NCBI GenBank assembly: GCA_905250885.1
Contig: CAJNOQ010000744.1
Coordinates: 1-42,133 of the forward strand
Direction: 5' to 3'
From: Didymodactylos carnosus
Taxonomy: Eukaryota > Rotifera > Eurotatoria > Philodinida > Philodinidae
DNA: 42,133 nt
In this document: one piece after another, positions 24,502 through 35,345 of the stretch
Layout of the letters: the number at the start of each line of letters is the position of its first letter
Position numbering within the stretch: the first letter of the stretch is position 1
Notes under the pieces: generated by a model
What the model was told of the DNA's origin: nothing
Database searches by the model: none
The model's input: only the letters and a program-made list of their open reading frames with translations
Translations under genes and position numbers: made by a program

Positions 24502-25195
24502 AAAAATAAACGACAATCTTCTACTAAAGTAGGTGGAAACAGCATTCGGATTTCTCAATATCGAGACTCTAAATCCTCCCCTCCCCCTCGATAACTGAAA
24601 AGAAAACCACACACATCTAAAAAATAATCGAGCTTTTAGTATGTTCCTGCTATCACTATCGTATATGCTTGCATTTCACTATATCGGTATCTGATTTTAG
24701 GTTTAGGCAATAGACTGTGCAACAGAACCATCACAAAAAATCATTTTACACAACTCTCAATCTATGCAAGCAAAAAACAGACTTTTGTAGACTCATTTGT
24801 TTCCTTTTTCCAATTATTTCATGAACTTTTATTTAATACTAGTTCTAGACTGGTTGTATGTTGTTGTTACTATATAAAGTGAAGAAAGTTAGAAATCTTC
24901 TCACTATAAATTTGACTGTCGACAGTTTTTTTTTTTGCGTTTATGCACTCACAATTTTCTTGTTTAACTATTTACTTTTTTTTGCTAAAATTTAAGTCTT
25001 CTTCTACTCGATCGAAAACAATGGTAGTGACAAAAACTTAGTTATCTATAAAATAGTAGTATTATTAATATGACAAAATACTTTCTCAAATATTTTTTGT
25101 TATTTTGTGCATTAACATCGACAGTATTGTTATCATTGAAATATTGTTCTTTTTCTATGTTCTCTCTCGTTTTATTCATATTTGTGCTTGATTTG

Positions 25196-25208
25196 AATAA
25201 AAAATAAA
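25196..25208 (+). terminator. Myosin polyadenylation signals
   Basis: Two AATAAA hexamers in tandem about 700 nt after the myosin stop codon. Confidence 0.6.
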
Positions 25209-25404
25209 CGACTTCTATAAGTCAAAATAATACAAAATTAAATAAGTCTTTCTTCAAACGTATCATTTTTCGACAAAAAAAAAATGCAGTAAACGATAAA
25301 TTCGCTTGATATACGTTGAATATTTCTATAAACTTCATTTTTTTTTAAAACTCCTTTGAATCTTGCTCATCACCTTCAAAAGTCGAGCAATCATTACAAA
25401 AATA

Positions 25405-25410
25405 TTTATT
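25405..25410 (-). terminator. Polyadenylation signal of the DRC12-like gene
   Basis: AATAAA on the minus strand directly abuts the TAG stop codon, so the 3' UTR must be very short (about 15-30 nt if cleavage is at the usual distance). Confidence 0.6.
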
Positions 25411-26004
25411 CTAAACTTCTAAATGCAATAAATTTAAATTTTTCAATGCTTGTTTATTATCTCTAAATACATCATCCACTTCACTATCCCATATTTTTTT
25501 CTCTTCATTTAATTGTTGAATAATACTATTGAATGCTCCATCTAACATACTCTCAAATGACAATTCCATATTGGCAATTTTTGTCTCTAAATCGTGAATA
25601 TGTAACTCTTTTGATTTTACTAATTGTTCTTTTTCACCTTTATTTTTTGTTAATTCTTGATCAGTTATCGATAACTGTTTACGTACAGCACCTAATTCTA
25701 ACTCTAATGTGGTAATTTTCAAACCTAATTCCATTTGTAATGTTTTATATTGATGAGTTAAACCGGAACTTATAGATTTCATATCGGCCGTTAATTCTTG
25801 AACATTTTTTTCTGCTTCATGAATTTGATCACGATAATTATCGGCTATTGAACGTGAACGGCGAGAAATTTCACGACGATAAGCCATTTGATCTTTTAAT
25901 GCATCTATTTCATGTTGACTCTGTTTTAAACGATCTTCATTTTCGTCACCATCACCACCTTTCCCTTTTCCCTTCTTTCCTTTTCCCTTTTTTTTTGGTG
26001 GCAT
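25411..26004 (-). CDS. Dynein regulatory complex subunit 12-like (CCDC153) protein, 197 aa
   Basis: Coiled-coil subunit of the nexin-dynein regulatory complex that links axonemal doublets. Single-exon frame. The N-terminus MPPKKKGKGKKGKGKGG is the lysine-rich start seen in CCDC153. It is followed by a long predicted coiled coil (about residues 25-190) with LTHQYKTLQMELGLKITTLELEL in the region where the family has its Q-C-x-x-L-Q-E-like segment, then a C-terminal part with SMLDGAFNSII and KKIWDSEV that parallels the family's ILHDSLDRLL and QQWD. Length is close to the roughly 200 aa of the vertebrate protein. The next gene upstream on the same strand is IFT22, also ciliary, ending 185 bp away. 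The stop codon TAG is followed at once by AATAAA. Another short coiled-coil protein cannot be fully excluded. Confidence 0.75.
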   Translation of the reverse strand: MPPKKKGKGKKGKGKGGDGDENEDRLKQSQHEIDALKDQMAYRREISRRSRSIADNYRDQIHEAEKNVQELTADMKSISSGLTHQYKTLQMELGLKITTLELELGAVRKQLSITDQELTKNKGEKEQLVKSKELHIHDLETKIANMELSFESMLDGAFNSIIQQLNEEKKIWDSEVDDVFRDNKQALKNLNLLHLEV

Positions 26005-26189
26005 TCCGAAAATTATCTACAATGAACTGAAATAATGAGAAATCTCAAATTACCATTGTTCAAACTTATTTCATTTCTTAGTTTCTTTGCAAAACAAAAA
26101 ACAACAATAGTAATAAAAAATTGTTTATTCAACAAATGTAACAAGGGTATATACAAGAAGAACGATAATATTTTGAATTTTGCAAGTTA

Positions 26190-27352
26190 TTACATGTATT
26201 TTTCGTCATCTTGACCTCTTGATGTTTCAGTAACAACTTTTTTTAAATAATCTGCAAATGTATTTTTTAATGGTTCAATTTCTTCCGATTGACCGTTAAA
26301 TGATACACGAGGTATATCATTGAACAATGAGGCTGAAATAGAAGATAACTGTTAAGTTTTAAACAATAGTTAATTTGATATTGATTACTTACACAATTTA
26401 GCATCGCGATGATTTTGTGTTTTATTTGATGCAACGATAAGACAACATCTTTCAGGTACGTTTGGCTTTTCTACAAAATTGCTATACCTAGAAGAAGAAA
26501 AAAAAAATACGGAGAAATCCAAAAATAAAAAAGTGATTGATTATGTTTCAAAAGTTTATAAAGATTTTACCATAGATTTAGTTCTTTGCTGTGTTCTTCC
26601 TCATCTTCATCGAATACAAATACGGTACCATTTAATTTGTGACTTAATGCCGGCCAAGTATTTTCGAATCTAAATACTTGAAATAAGAATAAGCTTCTTT
26701 GCAACGAATAATACTCACTTCATATCTCCACTACAATCCCAAATTTCGATTGTAGAACTCACTGTTTTTCCTTTAATTGTTAATGGTGAATCATATTCAA
26801 TTATGCTAGAATAAAAATGAAGACGCTATTTTTCTTATGTAGAAGCAAAGGTTTCCAAAAACAAAAGCTTGTACGATCAGCACATATCTTGACTGTCGGA
26901 TAGAGCCGAGAACAAAAAAAAATTTTGATTCATTTTTCAAAAGCCTCTTGATTATGAAGAGGTGAACTTCTGTGTTGATTGCGATAGTATTGTTAGATAA
27001 ACTAATAAATATCGCAGGTCTGAATCTCAAATCTAATATTCATAATCAGTTTATTACACTTTTCAGAAAAATGCGGACGATGAAAAACGATAGCCTGCCT
27101 GCACGAGATAGATATTCTCTGCAGAAATTCTAAAACTGATTTGATCATTGTTAATCGCTTACCGTACTGGAATGGTTGGCACATAATGATCCGTCAGACT
27201 CTCTCTTTGTTCTGTAGCAAAATTGATAAAAGATGTTTTTCCACACTAAAAGAAATACAGATTTTGAACGAATAACACAAACAAAAGTCTATGATAAGTT
27301 TTAGGCTTACTCCTAATGGACCAACAATAGCAATTTTGATAGGGTTCGACAT
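26190..27352 (-). CDS. IFT22: Intraflagellar transport protein 22 homologue (RABL5), 6 exons, 182 aa
   Basis: Rab-like small GTPase subunit of the IFT-B complex, which carries cargo along the cilium. Minus-strand exons: 27352-27311, 27245-27163, 26805-26719, 26669-26571, 26487-26393, 26332-26190; sum 549 nt, all GT-AG and in phase. The start MSNPIKIAIVGPLG joins CGKTSF to give a P-loop GPLGCGKTS. Then come VRIIEYDSP, the G3-like segment EIWDCSGDMKFENTWPAL (WDCxGD where classical Rabs have WDTAGQ), VFVFDED, WYSNF and LIVASNK in the G4 position. This order and the FE-x-x-WPAL motif are characteristic of IFT22, and the length is close to the human protein (185 aa). A minus-strand AATAAA lies at 26129-26124. 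It is followed head-to-tail by the DRC12-like gene. Confidence 0.92.
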
Positions 27353-28469
27353 TTTTACAAAGACCTTAACTCGGTTCGTCGACAATACCTAGTTCATAGA
27401 TAAAATAGGCAAACTTTTTCTTCTTTCATCACGTCCCCTTTCTCAAATGGTTGTCATGGCGAACCTCATTAAAAAAATGAATTTTAAGTTCGGAAGACGA
27501 ATAGGGGTGAACATCTCGATTTAACAAACCTCGTTTTATCTGTTAAAAAATGATGTACCGTTGAAACACGTATAAAGAATAAAAATGAATATAAAGTCAC
27601 TAGATGATATAATAGCTTCTTCCGTTTAGTTATAGACAGTAACAATGATGAAGAAAAATACCCTTAAACATCGTTTAATCGAGAAATTATATGATAAGAA
27701 AATTTGCTAAAAACAAGTGTCCAATTATTTTTCCTCGGACAGTCACGACTAACGAGAACTTTCAAGCTGAGAATATGCGATTGTCACAAGAAAAATTATT
27801 GAACTCTTGCATTGACCGAAAAAGTTGTGTGTAGTATAAATTAAAATGAAGGCATCTGAGATGTTCAATTTTTACTAGCACACAGGTACTCCAGATAAAA
27901 TAAAATACTGGCTTGTGTGCTCAAGAAAAAGAACCCAGTCCAAAATATCCTAGATAACATCTGATGTGTGTTTTTTTCGTCATTTGGAGACTGGATTTAT
28001 TTCGAAAGTAACGGCGAGTGTTGTTTTTTTTTTTGTTGCATTTTTTTCACACATAAGATTTTTGCAAACTCGTTTTTTAAGAGAACGTGTTCTCCTTTTG
28101 TGTCCTGTGATACAAACTTGATTTATCGGTTTTCGCAATATATTCAAATTATATTACTGATTTGTTATCTTCAAAGTATATTCCATTATGATATATGTGA
28201 GCAGATCGGTGACGTAGTGGTAACGCCATCTCTTATTAAAAATGAAATTTTAAGGAGATTTATAAATAGTTTTCAATTGGTGAAAAGCTGTTCTGTCAGT
28301 AAAACAAGGAGAAATGCTTTCATTGCTTGATTTATTGATAAATGGATAGATAAATAAAATAGTATAAAACTATGTACCATCTACTGCTTAATACCGTGAT
28401 TATTAGGCGTGTTTGTTAATTATCATACGGTAGTTTTTCGAAATAGTGCTAATTGTCAGTGAAATAAAA
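27353..28469. other. Divergent intergenic region between IFT22 and VPS45
   Basis: Presumably holds the promoters of both genes, which are transcribed away from each other. No coding exon, RNA gene or strong repeat is seen. A hydrophobic open frame at 27968-28330 looks like chance ORF in T-rich DNA. Confidence 0.4.
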
Positions 28470-31413
28470 ATGAACTTAATTGAAGCTGTTCGTTATTATA
28501 TTAATCAAATGATAGACGATTGTGGACCAACAATGAAAGGGCTTGTTATGGACAAAGAAACGGTAAGTTTAGTTAATAGTTTCTTGCATATCCTTTCATT
28601 TACATTCGTTTTTTCAGGCTGCCATTGTGAGTATGGTTTATGCACAATCAGAAATATTACAAAAAGAAGTATTTTTGTTTGAACGTATCGATATACCTGG
28701 ACAGAAATCGTTAAAACACTTGAGTTGTATCTGTTTTGTACGGCCAACAGAAGAAAATATTCAAGCATTGGCCCGAGAATTACGCGATCCAAAATATGGC
28801 TCATATTTTATATGTACGAATAAATATTACCCTTTATCTTTACAAACTTCACGTTTCTCAATCTCTCTTAGATTTTACCAATTTTATCGAAATGAGTGAT
28901 GTCAAAGCATTAGCCGAAGCAGACGAATTCGAATGTGTCCGAGTTATAAAGGTAATAGAAAAATTTGATCAATGAATAAATCAAATATGTTTTTTCTTTT
29001 TCTGTAGGAGTATTATGGCGATTATTTGGCTGTTAATCCACACTTATTTTCGTTAAATACTCCAATATGTTGTAAGGTAATTTCCTCTCTATTATGGCAA
29101 AAAGTTGATATATTCAAAACTGTGCTCTTATTTATTGCAGACAAACTACGAATGGAATGATATTGTTCTTAGACGGTGCATTCAAGGACTTGTTTCATTA
29201 TTGTTATCATTGAGAAAAAAGAGTGCATCAATAAGATATCAGAAATCGTCGAATATGGCGAAAATATTAGCAGATAAATTGACTGTAAGTGAATTGTCTA
29301 AATTAGCATCGAAACCGGACGATTTTCAGCTTCAGATGTTGCACTTCGACTAACTTCAATGAGAAAATGTTTTGAAAAAGTGGATAAATAATCAATAAAA
29401 ACTTGTTTTAATTTGAGTTTTTCTTGCAATCTCATTGTTGTTTGTTATTCCTTTAGAATACCCTTCAACGTCAAGCGGAGTTCAATATATCATCGAATAC
29501 AAATGATGCTACTCAAACAATTTTACTCATTCTTGATCGTCGTGAAGATGCAATAACACCATTATTGAATCAGGTATATAAATTTACAGAGAAATTGTTA
29601 CAATTGATTATGAAGTAAACAGAGTTTATGTTGCTCTTATTTCCTGTTAGACTGACTCTTTTGCAATGAAAAATGATAAGTTTTTTTCTTTATTTGTTCA
29701 CTTTGCTTCTTCTGTCCAAATCAAGAAGTGGACATAAATACTACCTCTATGATTTATTATCCAACAAAATTTCGTTTTAGTGGACGTATCAAGCAATGGT
29801 TCATGAATTACTTGGTATTAGAAATAATCGTGTGAGTCTAAGTCAAGTACCCGGTATATCAAAAGATCTTGAAGAAGTTGTGATGAATGGTGAATACGAT
29901 GAGTTTTATGCTAGTGTAAGATAGAAAATTTTTTGGTTGTTCTTTTGTACACAGTTTTTTATTTTTCTTCGATAATAGAATTTATATAGTAATTTTGGTG
30001 AAATAGCAACAAATATTAAATTACTTATGGAACGTTTTCAAGAAAAACATAAAAGTCAATCAAAAATCGAATCCATTACCGACATGAAAGTACGTTAAAA
30101 GTTTGTTATGTTTTCAATTTGAAATAACTATTCGAAAGCAGTTTTAATCAAAATTTCTATATTGTCTTTTATTGTATCTGTATCTTTTAGACATTTATTG
30201 AAAACTATCCTCAATTTAAAAAATTATCTGGTACTGTCTCAAAACATGTTACAATTGTCAGTGAATTATCTCGATTAGTTGGTCTACATCACTTACTTGA
30301 AGTATCTGAAACTGAGCAACATCTTGTTTGTCAAGGTGATCATAATGAAGTTGTTCAAGTACGTAAGAAAGTCAAAAATAACTAGATTACATTTTTATTC
30401 ACTATTTATGCTGCCATTTCAGAAATTAAAACGTTTAATAAAAGATGATAAAATTCATGATAGTGATATTTTGAGATTACTTTGTTTATATGCTTTACGT
30501 TACGAAAGACATGCCAGTAATGAATTAAATACACTTAAACGAGAAGCACAACATCATAGAAAAAAATTTACCGATAACTATTTACAGGTATAGAAAGTTT
30601 TGAATCTATATTCTATTCTTAAGCTATATTGATTTCTAATTTTAACTAAAAATAATGATGAGATATTACACAAACGGAAAGTCTTTTAGTGCGTTTTGCA
30701 TTTGATATATAAAATATGTGTGTATGTGTAGCAAACTAATTGTTCAGAAAATCTAACAAAAGTTATGTGGTATAGCATAAAACTATCAGTTATATTTTCC
30801 AGTTTCTTCAAGCTATATTGGATTATGGTGGATTAAAATTTCGTCAAGCTGATTTATTTAATACTCAAACACCAATGGCGATAACAAAAAGATTTATTAA
30901 AGGACTTCGAGTAAGTAATGAAATGAGAATTTATTTATCACTTTATCATAAATTTGTATTTTGTTCGAATACAGGGTGTAGATAATGTTTACGCACAACA
31001 TTCTCCACTTGTACGTGATATTCTTGATCAATTATTACGTGGAAAATTAAAAGATACATTATATCCAACAGCAGTATCAAAAGATCAAACAAGTTATAAA
31101 AGTCAAAATCAATCACAGCAACAACAACAGCAACAACAACAACAACAACAGCAGCAGATTGTCAAGTAAATATTAATCAATTGCATATTAAATTCTTCTA
31201 CATGATCTCTTTTTCTCTAGACCAAGCGAAATAATTGTATTTATTATTGGCGGTGTCACTTACGAAGAATCCTTGAACGTAGTACAAATGAATAAATTAG
31301 GGGCAAAAATTATCTTAGGTGGTTCAACTGTGCATAATTTCCATACATTTATGGATGAAGTTTTAGCTGGTTATATGCCCTCATCGACTGATCCTAATTC
31401 TAGACGGCGTTAA
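28470..31413 (+). CDS. VPS45: Vacuolar protein sorting-associated protein 45 (SM family), 13 exons, with an apparent +1 frameshift
   Basis: Sec1/Munc18 protein that binds endosomal/TGN syntaxins and directs SNARE assembly. Exons: 28470-28562, 28618-28813, 28872-28951, 29008-29076, 29141-29284, 29457-29573, 29781-29915, 29979-30090, 30191-30358, 30423-30587, 30803-30910, 30975-31165, 31221-31413. Family landmarks in order: [123 protein letters not shown] and ILGGSTVHN. The sum is 1771 nt, one too many: exon 8 reads FQEKHKSQ in frame 1, then KIESITDMK only after skipping one base near 30060. A CAA/CAG tract adds about 14 Gln in a loop before FIIGG. Without the extra base it would be 589 aa; human VPS45 is about 570. 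Confidence 0.9.
31116..31157 (+). repeat. CAA/CAG repeat encoding polyglutamine in VPS45
   Basis: A run of CAA and CAG codons gives about 14 consecutive glutamines near the end of exon 12, preceded by QNQS. It sits between the helical part and the final beta strand (VFIIGG) of the SM fold, where vertebrate VPS45 has a short non-Q linker. Confidence 0.9.
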
Positions 31414-32003
31414 TCGAGCATATGATTTTCTTTTTGGCATGTTAATATAAAATATGTATTATATCTTTCCGAACATAACAATATCCATAGAATCCTTAAA
31501 ATAACAGGATCCAAAAGTGAAAGAATAGATTTTTTGTGATGTTTGACTGATCAAATAACTCATTCATGTTTTGTAAACACAATGGAATAATGAGGTAAAC
31601 ATTCGTTGTTGATCAACATAATACTTCTCTGTAATTTACTTTGTTTACATCAAGAACAGAATTTTAATGTTTTTTTCGCTTTTTGCGGATATCTCTTTCG
31701 GACTTTTTATGTTTTATTTTATTTTTTCATGTTACTACTAAAATTTAAACTTGCCTGAGTCATCATTTAATTGTTCGATTAGTACGTATACGTTAAACTT
31801 ATAAACAGAAATATCGAAACGATCGAAAATTTAGTAGTTTTAACGTTACACTAGTCTTTAGATATTGCTCCCCGATGTGGTATATACTGCATTTATTTTT
31901 TTTGCTATGTTTAAGCTTTTATTTTGTTGTTGTACTAAATACCATTTGTAATTGTTGTATATTTATTTGTTGTGAATTATCGTTCCTTCTCTCATTTTAG
32001 TAT

Positions 32004-32009
32004 AATAAA
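32004..32009 (+). terminator. Candidate VPS45 polyadenylation signal
   Basis: AATAAA in TATAATAAAATTAAG, 590 nt after the VPS45 stop codon. Confidence 0.45.
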
Positions 32010-32644
32010 ATTAAGTTATATTATTCCATAAAACGAGCGATCTTCATCATTAAAGTCATGGGATGGAATTTCGAGAAATAAATACAGAGGATATGAAATA
32101 GAGATATGAAACCCGATCTGAAGGTTGGGTACGAGTACAAGTTCCACTTTTTTAATTTACCCGAAAACTGGAAGGTTTTAGTGAAAAATGACAAAATTTT
32201 AATGAAAAGATACAAGTTTTTAGCTACAATACATGAAGTTTTAAAAGAGTTACTTGAGAACGTAATGATAACTTGACATTAGAGACCTGCTTCCAGTTGA
32301 ACATTGTGTGGCGCAATTTAAAATATAGATAATAATTTCAATTTTGTATTAATCTTTGAAAAGTTAACTCTACTGAAATTTTCAGTTGAATTACTTATTT
32401 TAGAACAACTGCATTCACTAACGAGGCACAACAAATCTTCAGGTGCACAACTCCGTTTTTAATGATATTATGTCAGTTAATAGAGGAAACTGCGGAGATA
32501 AAAGCTCTGAAAGTAGGACCCATATCAGTACTTTCATAAGTTATAAATTTTTTTGTTCTAAAGGAGCACTGTGTAGTAACAGTAATAATTCTGTAACACA
32601 GTCAGGACAAAGAATTAAGAAGTGAAATTATCTTTTGTACTTTC

Positions 32645-32849
32645 ACTAATAGTCTGCTAATATTACAGAAAATTGGAGCGTTATATTTTCCTAAATTCGC
32701 TTGCCATTGAACTTTTCTTCCTGAAGGAAAACAATGTTTTTCGAAACCGCACAATTTTCAATGATAATATTTCTCTTTTATTAGAGGTGATATAGCGAAT
32801 TTAGAAAGATATAACATTCAGATTTTCTGGAATATTAGCAGACTATTAG
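32645..32849. repeat. MITE-like element (about 205 bp) with 58-bp inverted ends
   Basis: Left end CTAATAGTCTGCTAATATTA and right end (inverted) CTAATAGTCTGCTAATATTC match. Both arms continue with ACAGAAAAT/CCAGAAAAT-type sequence, then a GTTATATTTTCCTAAATTCG-type sequence. No ORF. Confidence 0.85.
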
Positions 32850-33835
32850 CGAAAAGTCACTCGCCTGTAATGCGATGCCCTCTGCTAAATAAATAGGTAA
32901 ATAAAAAGACATAAACTTTGTTTGACGATTATTATTATCACCTAATTAAACGTTAGTGATTTAACTGCTACGTAAATTTTATGATATACAAGAATGTTTT
33001 TTTGGTGATTGATTTCATCAGTAAATTGAACCAGCATAGGTTTCAGATTATCTTTCAATCGAAAATAGTGTACATGATTCTCAAAATGTGGTACTTACCT
33101 ACTCAAACTTACATGATGAAACGTAAATAAAGCTCTCTAAGAGAAAACATTTTTTACATGGTAAAAGCACAAGACTGTAAAAGAGACAGTTTAGATACAA
33201 ATAAGACAAACCATAACCAGACTTACACCATTATAAAAATAAAGATAAGCAGTTTAAAAATTCAGACAATAAAGTCTTATATGTGATGTCTGTATAAGAA
33301 TCTGACAAAAAAACTTTAACTAAACTCTAGATTAACACCATAAAAATGGACTGATTACAGAAAAGAGATCTGTAACAGTGAGAAACTTGACATACATCGG
33401 AGTAAATGTTTAATAATTTTTCTGATTATACGTTTAGAAATCTCAATTTCGTTTCCATCTCCAGATCGTATTCTTTTCCATATTTTTCTCGTTCAGATGC
33501 ATAGTAGATTATATCGGCCGTTAAAATATAGTCTCAACTTCATACACAATGTACTCATTATATAGTCAATAAACTCAGACAAATCTCCATATAGTGGATC
33601 ATATTTATCGCTTTTACTGTTCCTTTCTATTAGCATAGCTCGTGTTCTTCTAATGTTCGTGTTTTCTTGTACATACCTGAGTAAAATAATTATATAGGGT
33701 TGTTGTAATGTACATATGTGTTGATTACAAAATATGCAAGGAAAGTTTGATTAAACTTCTATCAATTCCGCACATCTGTTATGGGAATCCTGTCCTTGAG
33801 TACTTAAAGTTTCCTGAGAGACCGAGAATAAGGTT

Positions 33836-33873
33836 CCAAGTCCCTTACAAGTTTCATTTCCTAAGGGACTTGG
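33836..33873. repeat. Perfect 12-bp stem hairpin
   Basis: CCAAGTCCCTTA (33836-33847) pairs with TAAGGGACTTGG (33862-33873) around a 14-nt loop. Confidence 0.8.
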
Positions 33874-33916
33874 AGATTCTTAAATTAAAATTCTAAAAAT
33901 TCTTCATAGTTAATCT

Positions 33917-33959
33917 CAATAAGAATGCGCAACAAAATCCGTTAAGCGCATTCTTATTG
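33917..33959. repeat. Perfect 14-bp stem hairpin
   Basis: CAATAAGAATGCGC (33917-33930) pairs with GCGCATTCTTATTG (33946-33959) around a 15-nt loop. It lies about 20 bp outside the large palindromic element that follows. Confidence 0.85.
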
Positions 33960-33976
33960 AGCAGTGATAAGTATAC

Positions 33977-35345
33977 ATGTGTTGTGGAGAAAGTATAGAA
34001 TTAGCAAATCTGTAGATTCGCCAGTGATTCTATAGATTCCCTAATCAGTACTAAGAAAGTATAGGATGGAGTTTTGAGTCTCGCTAGGGAATGAATAGAA
34101 TTTTCAAATACGATATTTTTGACTAGTTTTTTCCCCAGAAAAATGACAACCCTATAAAAAAAATTCCAGTGCGGCACTGCCAGTACGCATCGGTGCGCAT
34201 GGCATGCCATCGATCACTGGCACTGGCTGGCATCGGTGCGCACTCGTGCCCAGCAAGTGCCGAACCAGTGCCGATGTATTTCTGCCGAAAGAGTGCCGCA
34301 CTGGCAAAAATCAGTGCCGCACGGGAGCTGCACTGGCAAAAATCGGTGCCACACTAATAATTTATTTAATCAATTTAATTAGTTCTTTATTATCGTTGTT
34401 TATGCTGAATTTTGTATTAGAGTGCGGCACTGATTAACACCACATCGACATGCCAAAACTATGCGACATTGCCTCGGCACTTCTCTTATGAGAAGGAAAG
34501 ATGAAGTCAGAAAGACATTCGAAATATTAGAAGTAGACTGTAGCGTTAATATGGACAGAAATTGACAAAACAAAACTTCGGCACTGATGCGCACCAGTGC
34601 GAAATTTTTACATTCTTTTTGGCACTGGTGCGCATCGGTGCCCAGAAAAAAAATGATTCGGCACCAGTGCGCACCTTTGCACAACCAGTGCCGATAAAAT
34701 ATTTTTTTGTAGGGAAAGCTTTTAAATATGGTCATTTCTTCCTCCCTCTTTTCACTATATTTTACACTGATGATGTAGTTTTGAATATACCGAGTTCATC
34801 CATTATGTGCGGAGTGGCGACAACTTCCACAATTCCATGAAAATTCCAGAATTAGTCTGATCGCCACGCACTCTCACGCTGCAACGACCCCTCTCCCTAC
34901 TCACAGAATTCCAATTCTAGTTCAACCAGAATCTAGCAGAATTCCAGCAAAATTGAGTAGATTCTGTTCGGATTCAACTAGAGTTACAGTTTTTACCAGT
35001 ATGTGAGTAATGAGAGGGGGCGTTGCAGCGATCAGGCGAATTCTGGAATTCTCATGGAATTGTGGAAGTTGACATCACTTCGCACATAACGGATGAACCT
35101 GGTATATTCAATACTAAATCATGAGTGAAAAATATCGTGAAAAGAGTGAAAAATGACCATATCTAAAAGATTTGTCATTTTTCTGAGGAAAAACTAAGTC
35201 AGAAATATCGTATTTGAAAATTCTACTCATTCCCTAGCGCAGATAAAAAAAGAAAACATTCCTTCCTCAGTACCGATTAGGGAATCTATAGAATCACTGG
35301 CGAATTTACAGGATCGCTAATTCTGTACTTTCTCCTCAACATATA
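33977..35345. mobile_element. Large palindromic element interrupted by a second element
   Basis: The right arm (about 34935-35345) is the inverted copy of a left arm that is split in two: 33977-34145 and 34712-34930. Matching landmarks are GAATTAGC and GATTCTATAGATTCCCTAAT near the outer ends, TTTTCAAATACGATATTT and AAAAATGACA in the middle, and TATGGTCATTT, TTCATCC.TTATGTGCG and AACTTCCACAATTCC toward the centre. The gap in the left arm is filled by a GC-rich block (see 34146-34711). No transposase is visible, so it is non-autonomous. Confidence 0.85.
34146..34711. mobile_element. GC-rich element nested in the palindrome, with internal GGCACTGG-type repeats
   Basis: The ends are inverted: ACCCTATAAAAAAAATTCC on the left and, inverted, TTCCCTACAAAAAAATATTT on the right. 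Inside are many short copies, in both orientations, of CCAGTGCGGCACTGGC, GGCACTGGTGCGCATCGGTG and CGGCACTG. This block is markedly richer in G+C than its surroundings. Its removal would restore a continuous left arm of the host palindrome, so it inserted later. Confidence 0.75.

Larger units (their letters stand above)
24502..25410. other. Myosin 3' UTR and convergent spacer
   Basis: Non-coding. Two overlapping polyadenylation signals AATAAA lie at 25196-25201 and 25203-25208, giving the myosin mRNA a 3' UTR of about 700 nt. The convergent DRC12-like gene ends at 25411, with its own AATAAA at 25410-25405. Confidence 0.6.
31414..33680. other. VPS45 3' flank and intergenic DNA
   Basis: Contains the VPS45 3' UTR (to about 32030), a small MITE at 32645-32849 and otherwise AT-rich sequence with no supported gene. 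Confidence 0.4.

Noticed and set aside
27968-28330. 120-codon hydrophobic, cysteine-rich frame between IFT22 and VPS45
   Set aside because: Composition follows the T-rich DNA (many Phe, Cys, Ile), with no recognisable domain and no splice partner.
28627-28975. Two plus-strand frames overlapping VPS45 exons 2-3
   Set aside because: They read VPS45 coding sequence partly out of frame and run through the intron; the spliced VPS45 model explains the conserved residues.
33917-33959. Hairpin considered as a tRNA or terminator
   Set aside because: It has a single perfect stem without cloverleaf arms or a TTCGA loop, and animal genes do not use such terminators; kept only as a repeat.
34169-34840. 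Several frames of 62-111 codons
   Set aside because: They arise from translation of the GC-rich short repeats in the nested element; the same Cys/His/Arg-rich words recur in both strands, as expected for repeats and not for a protein.
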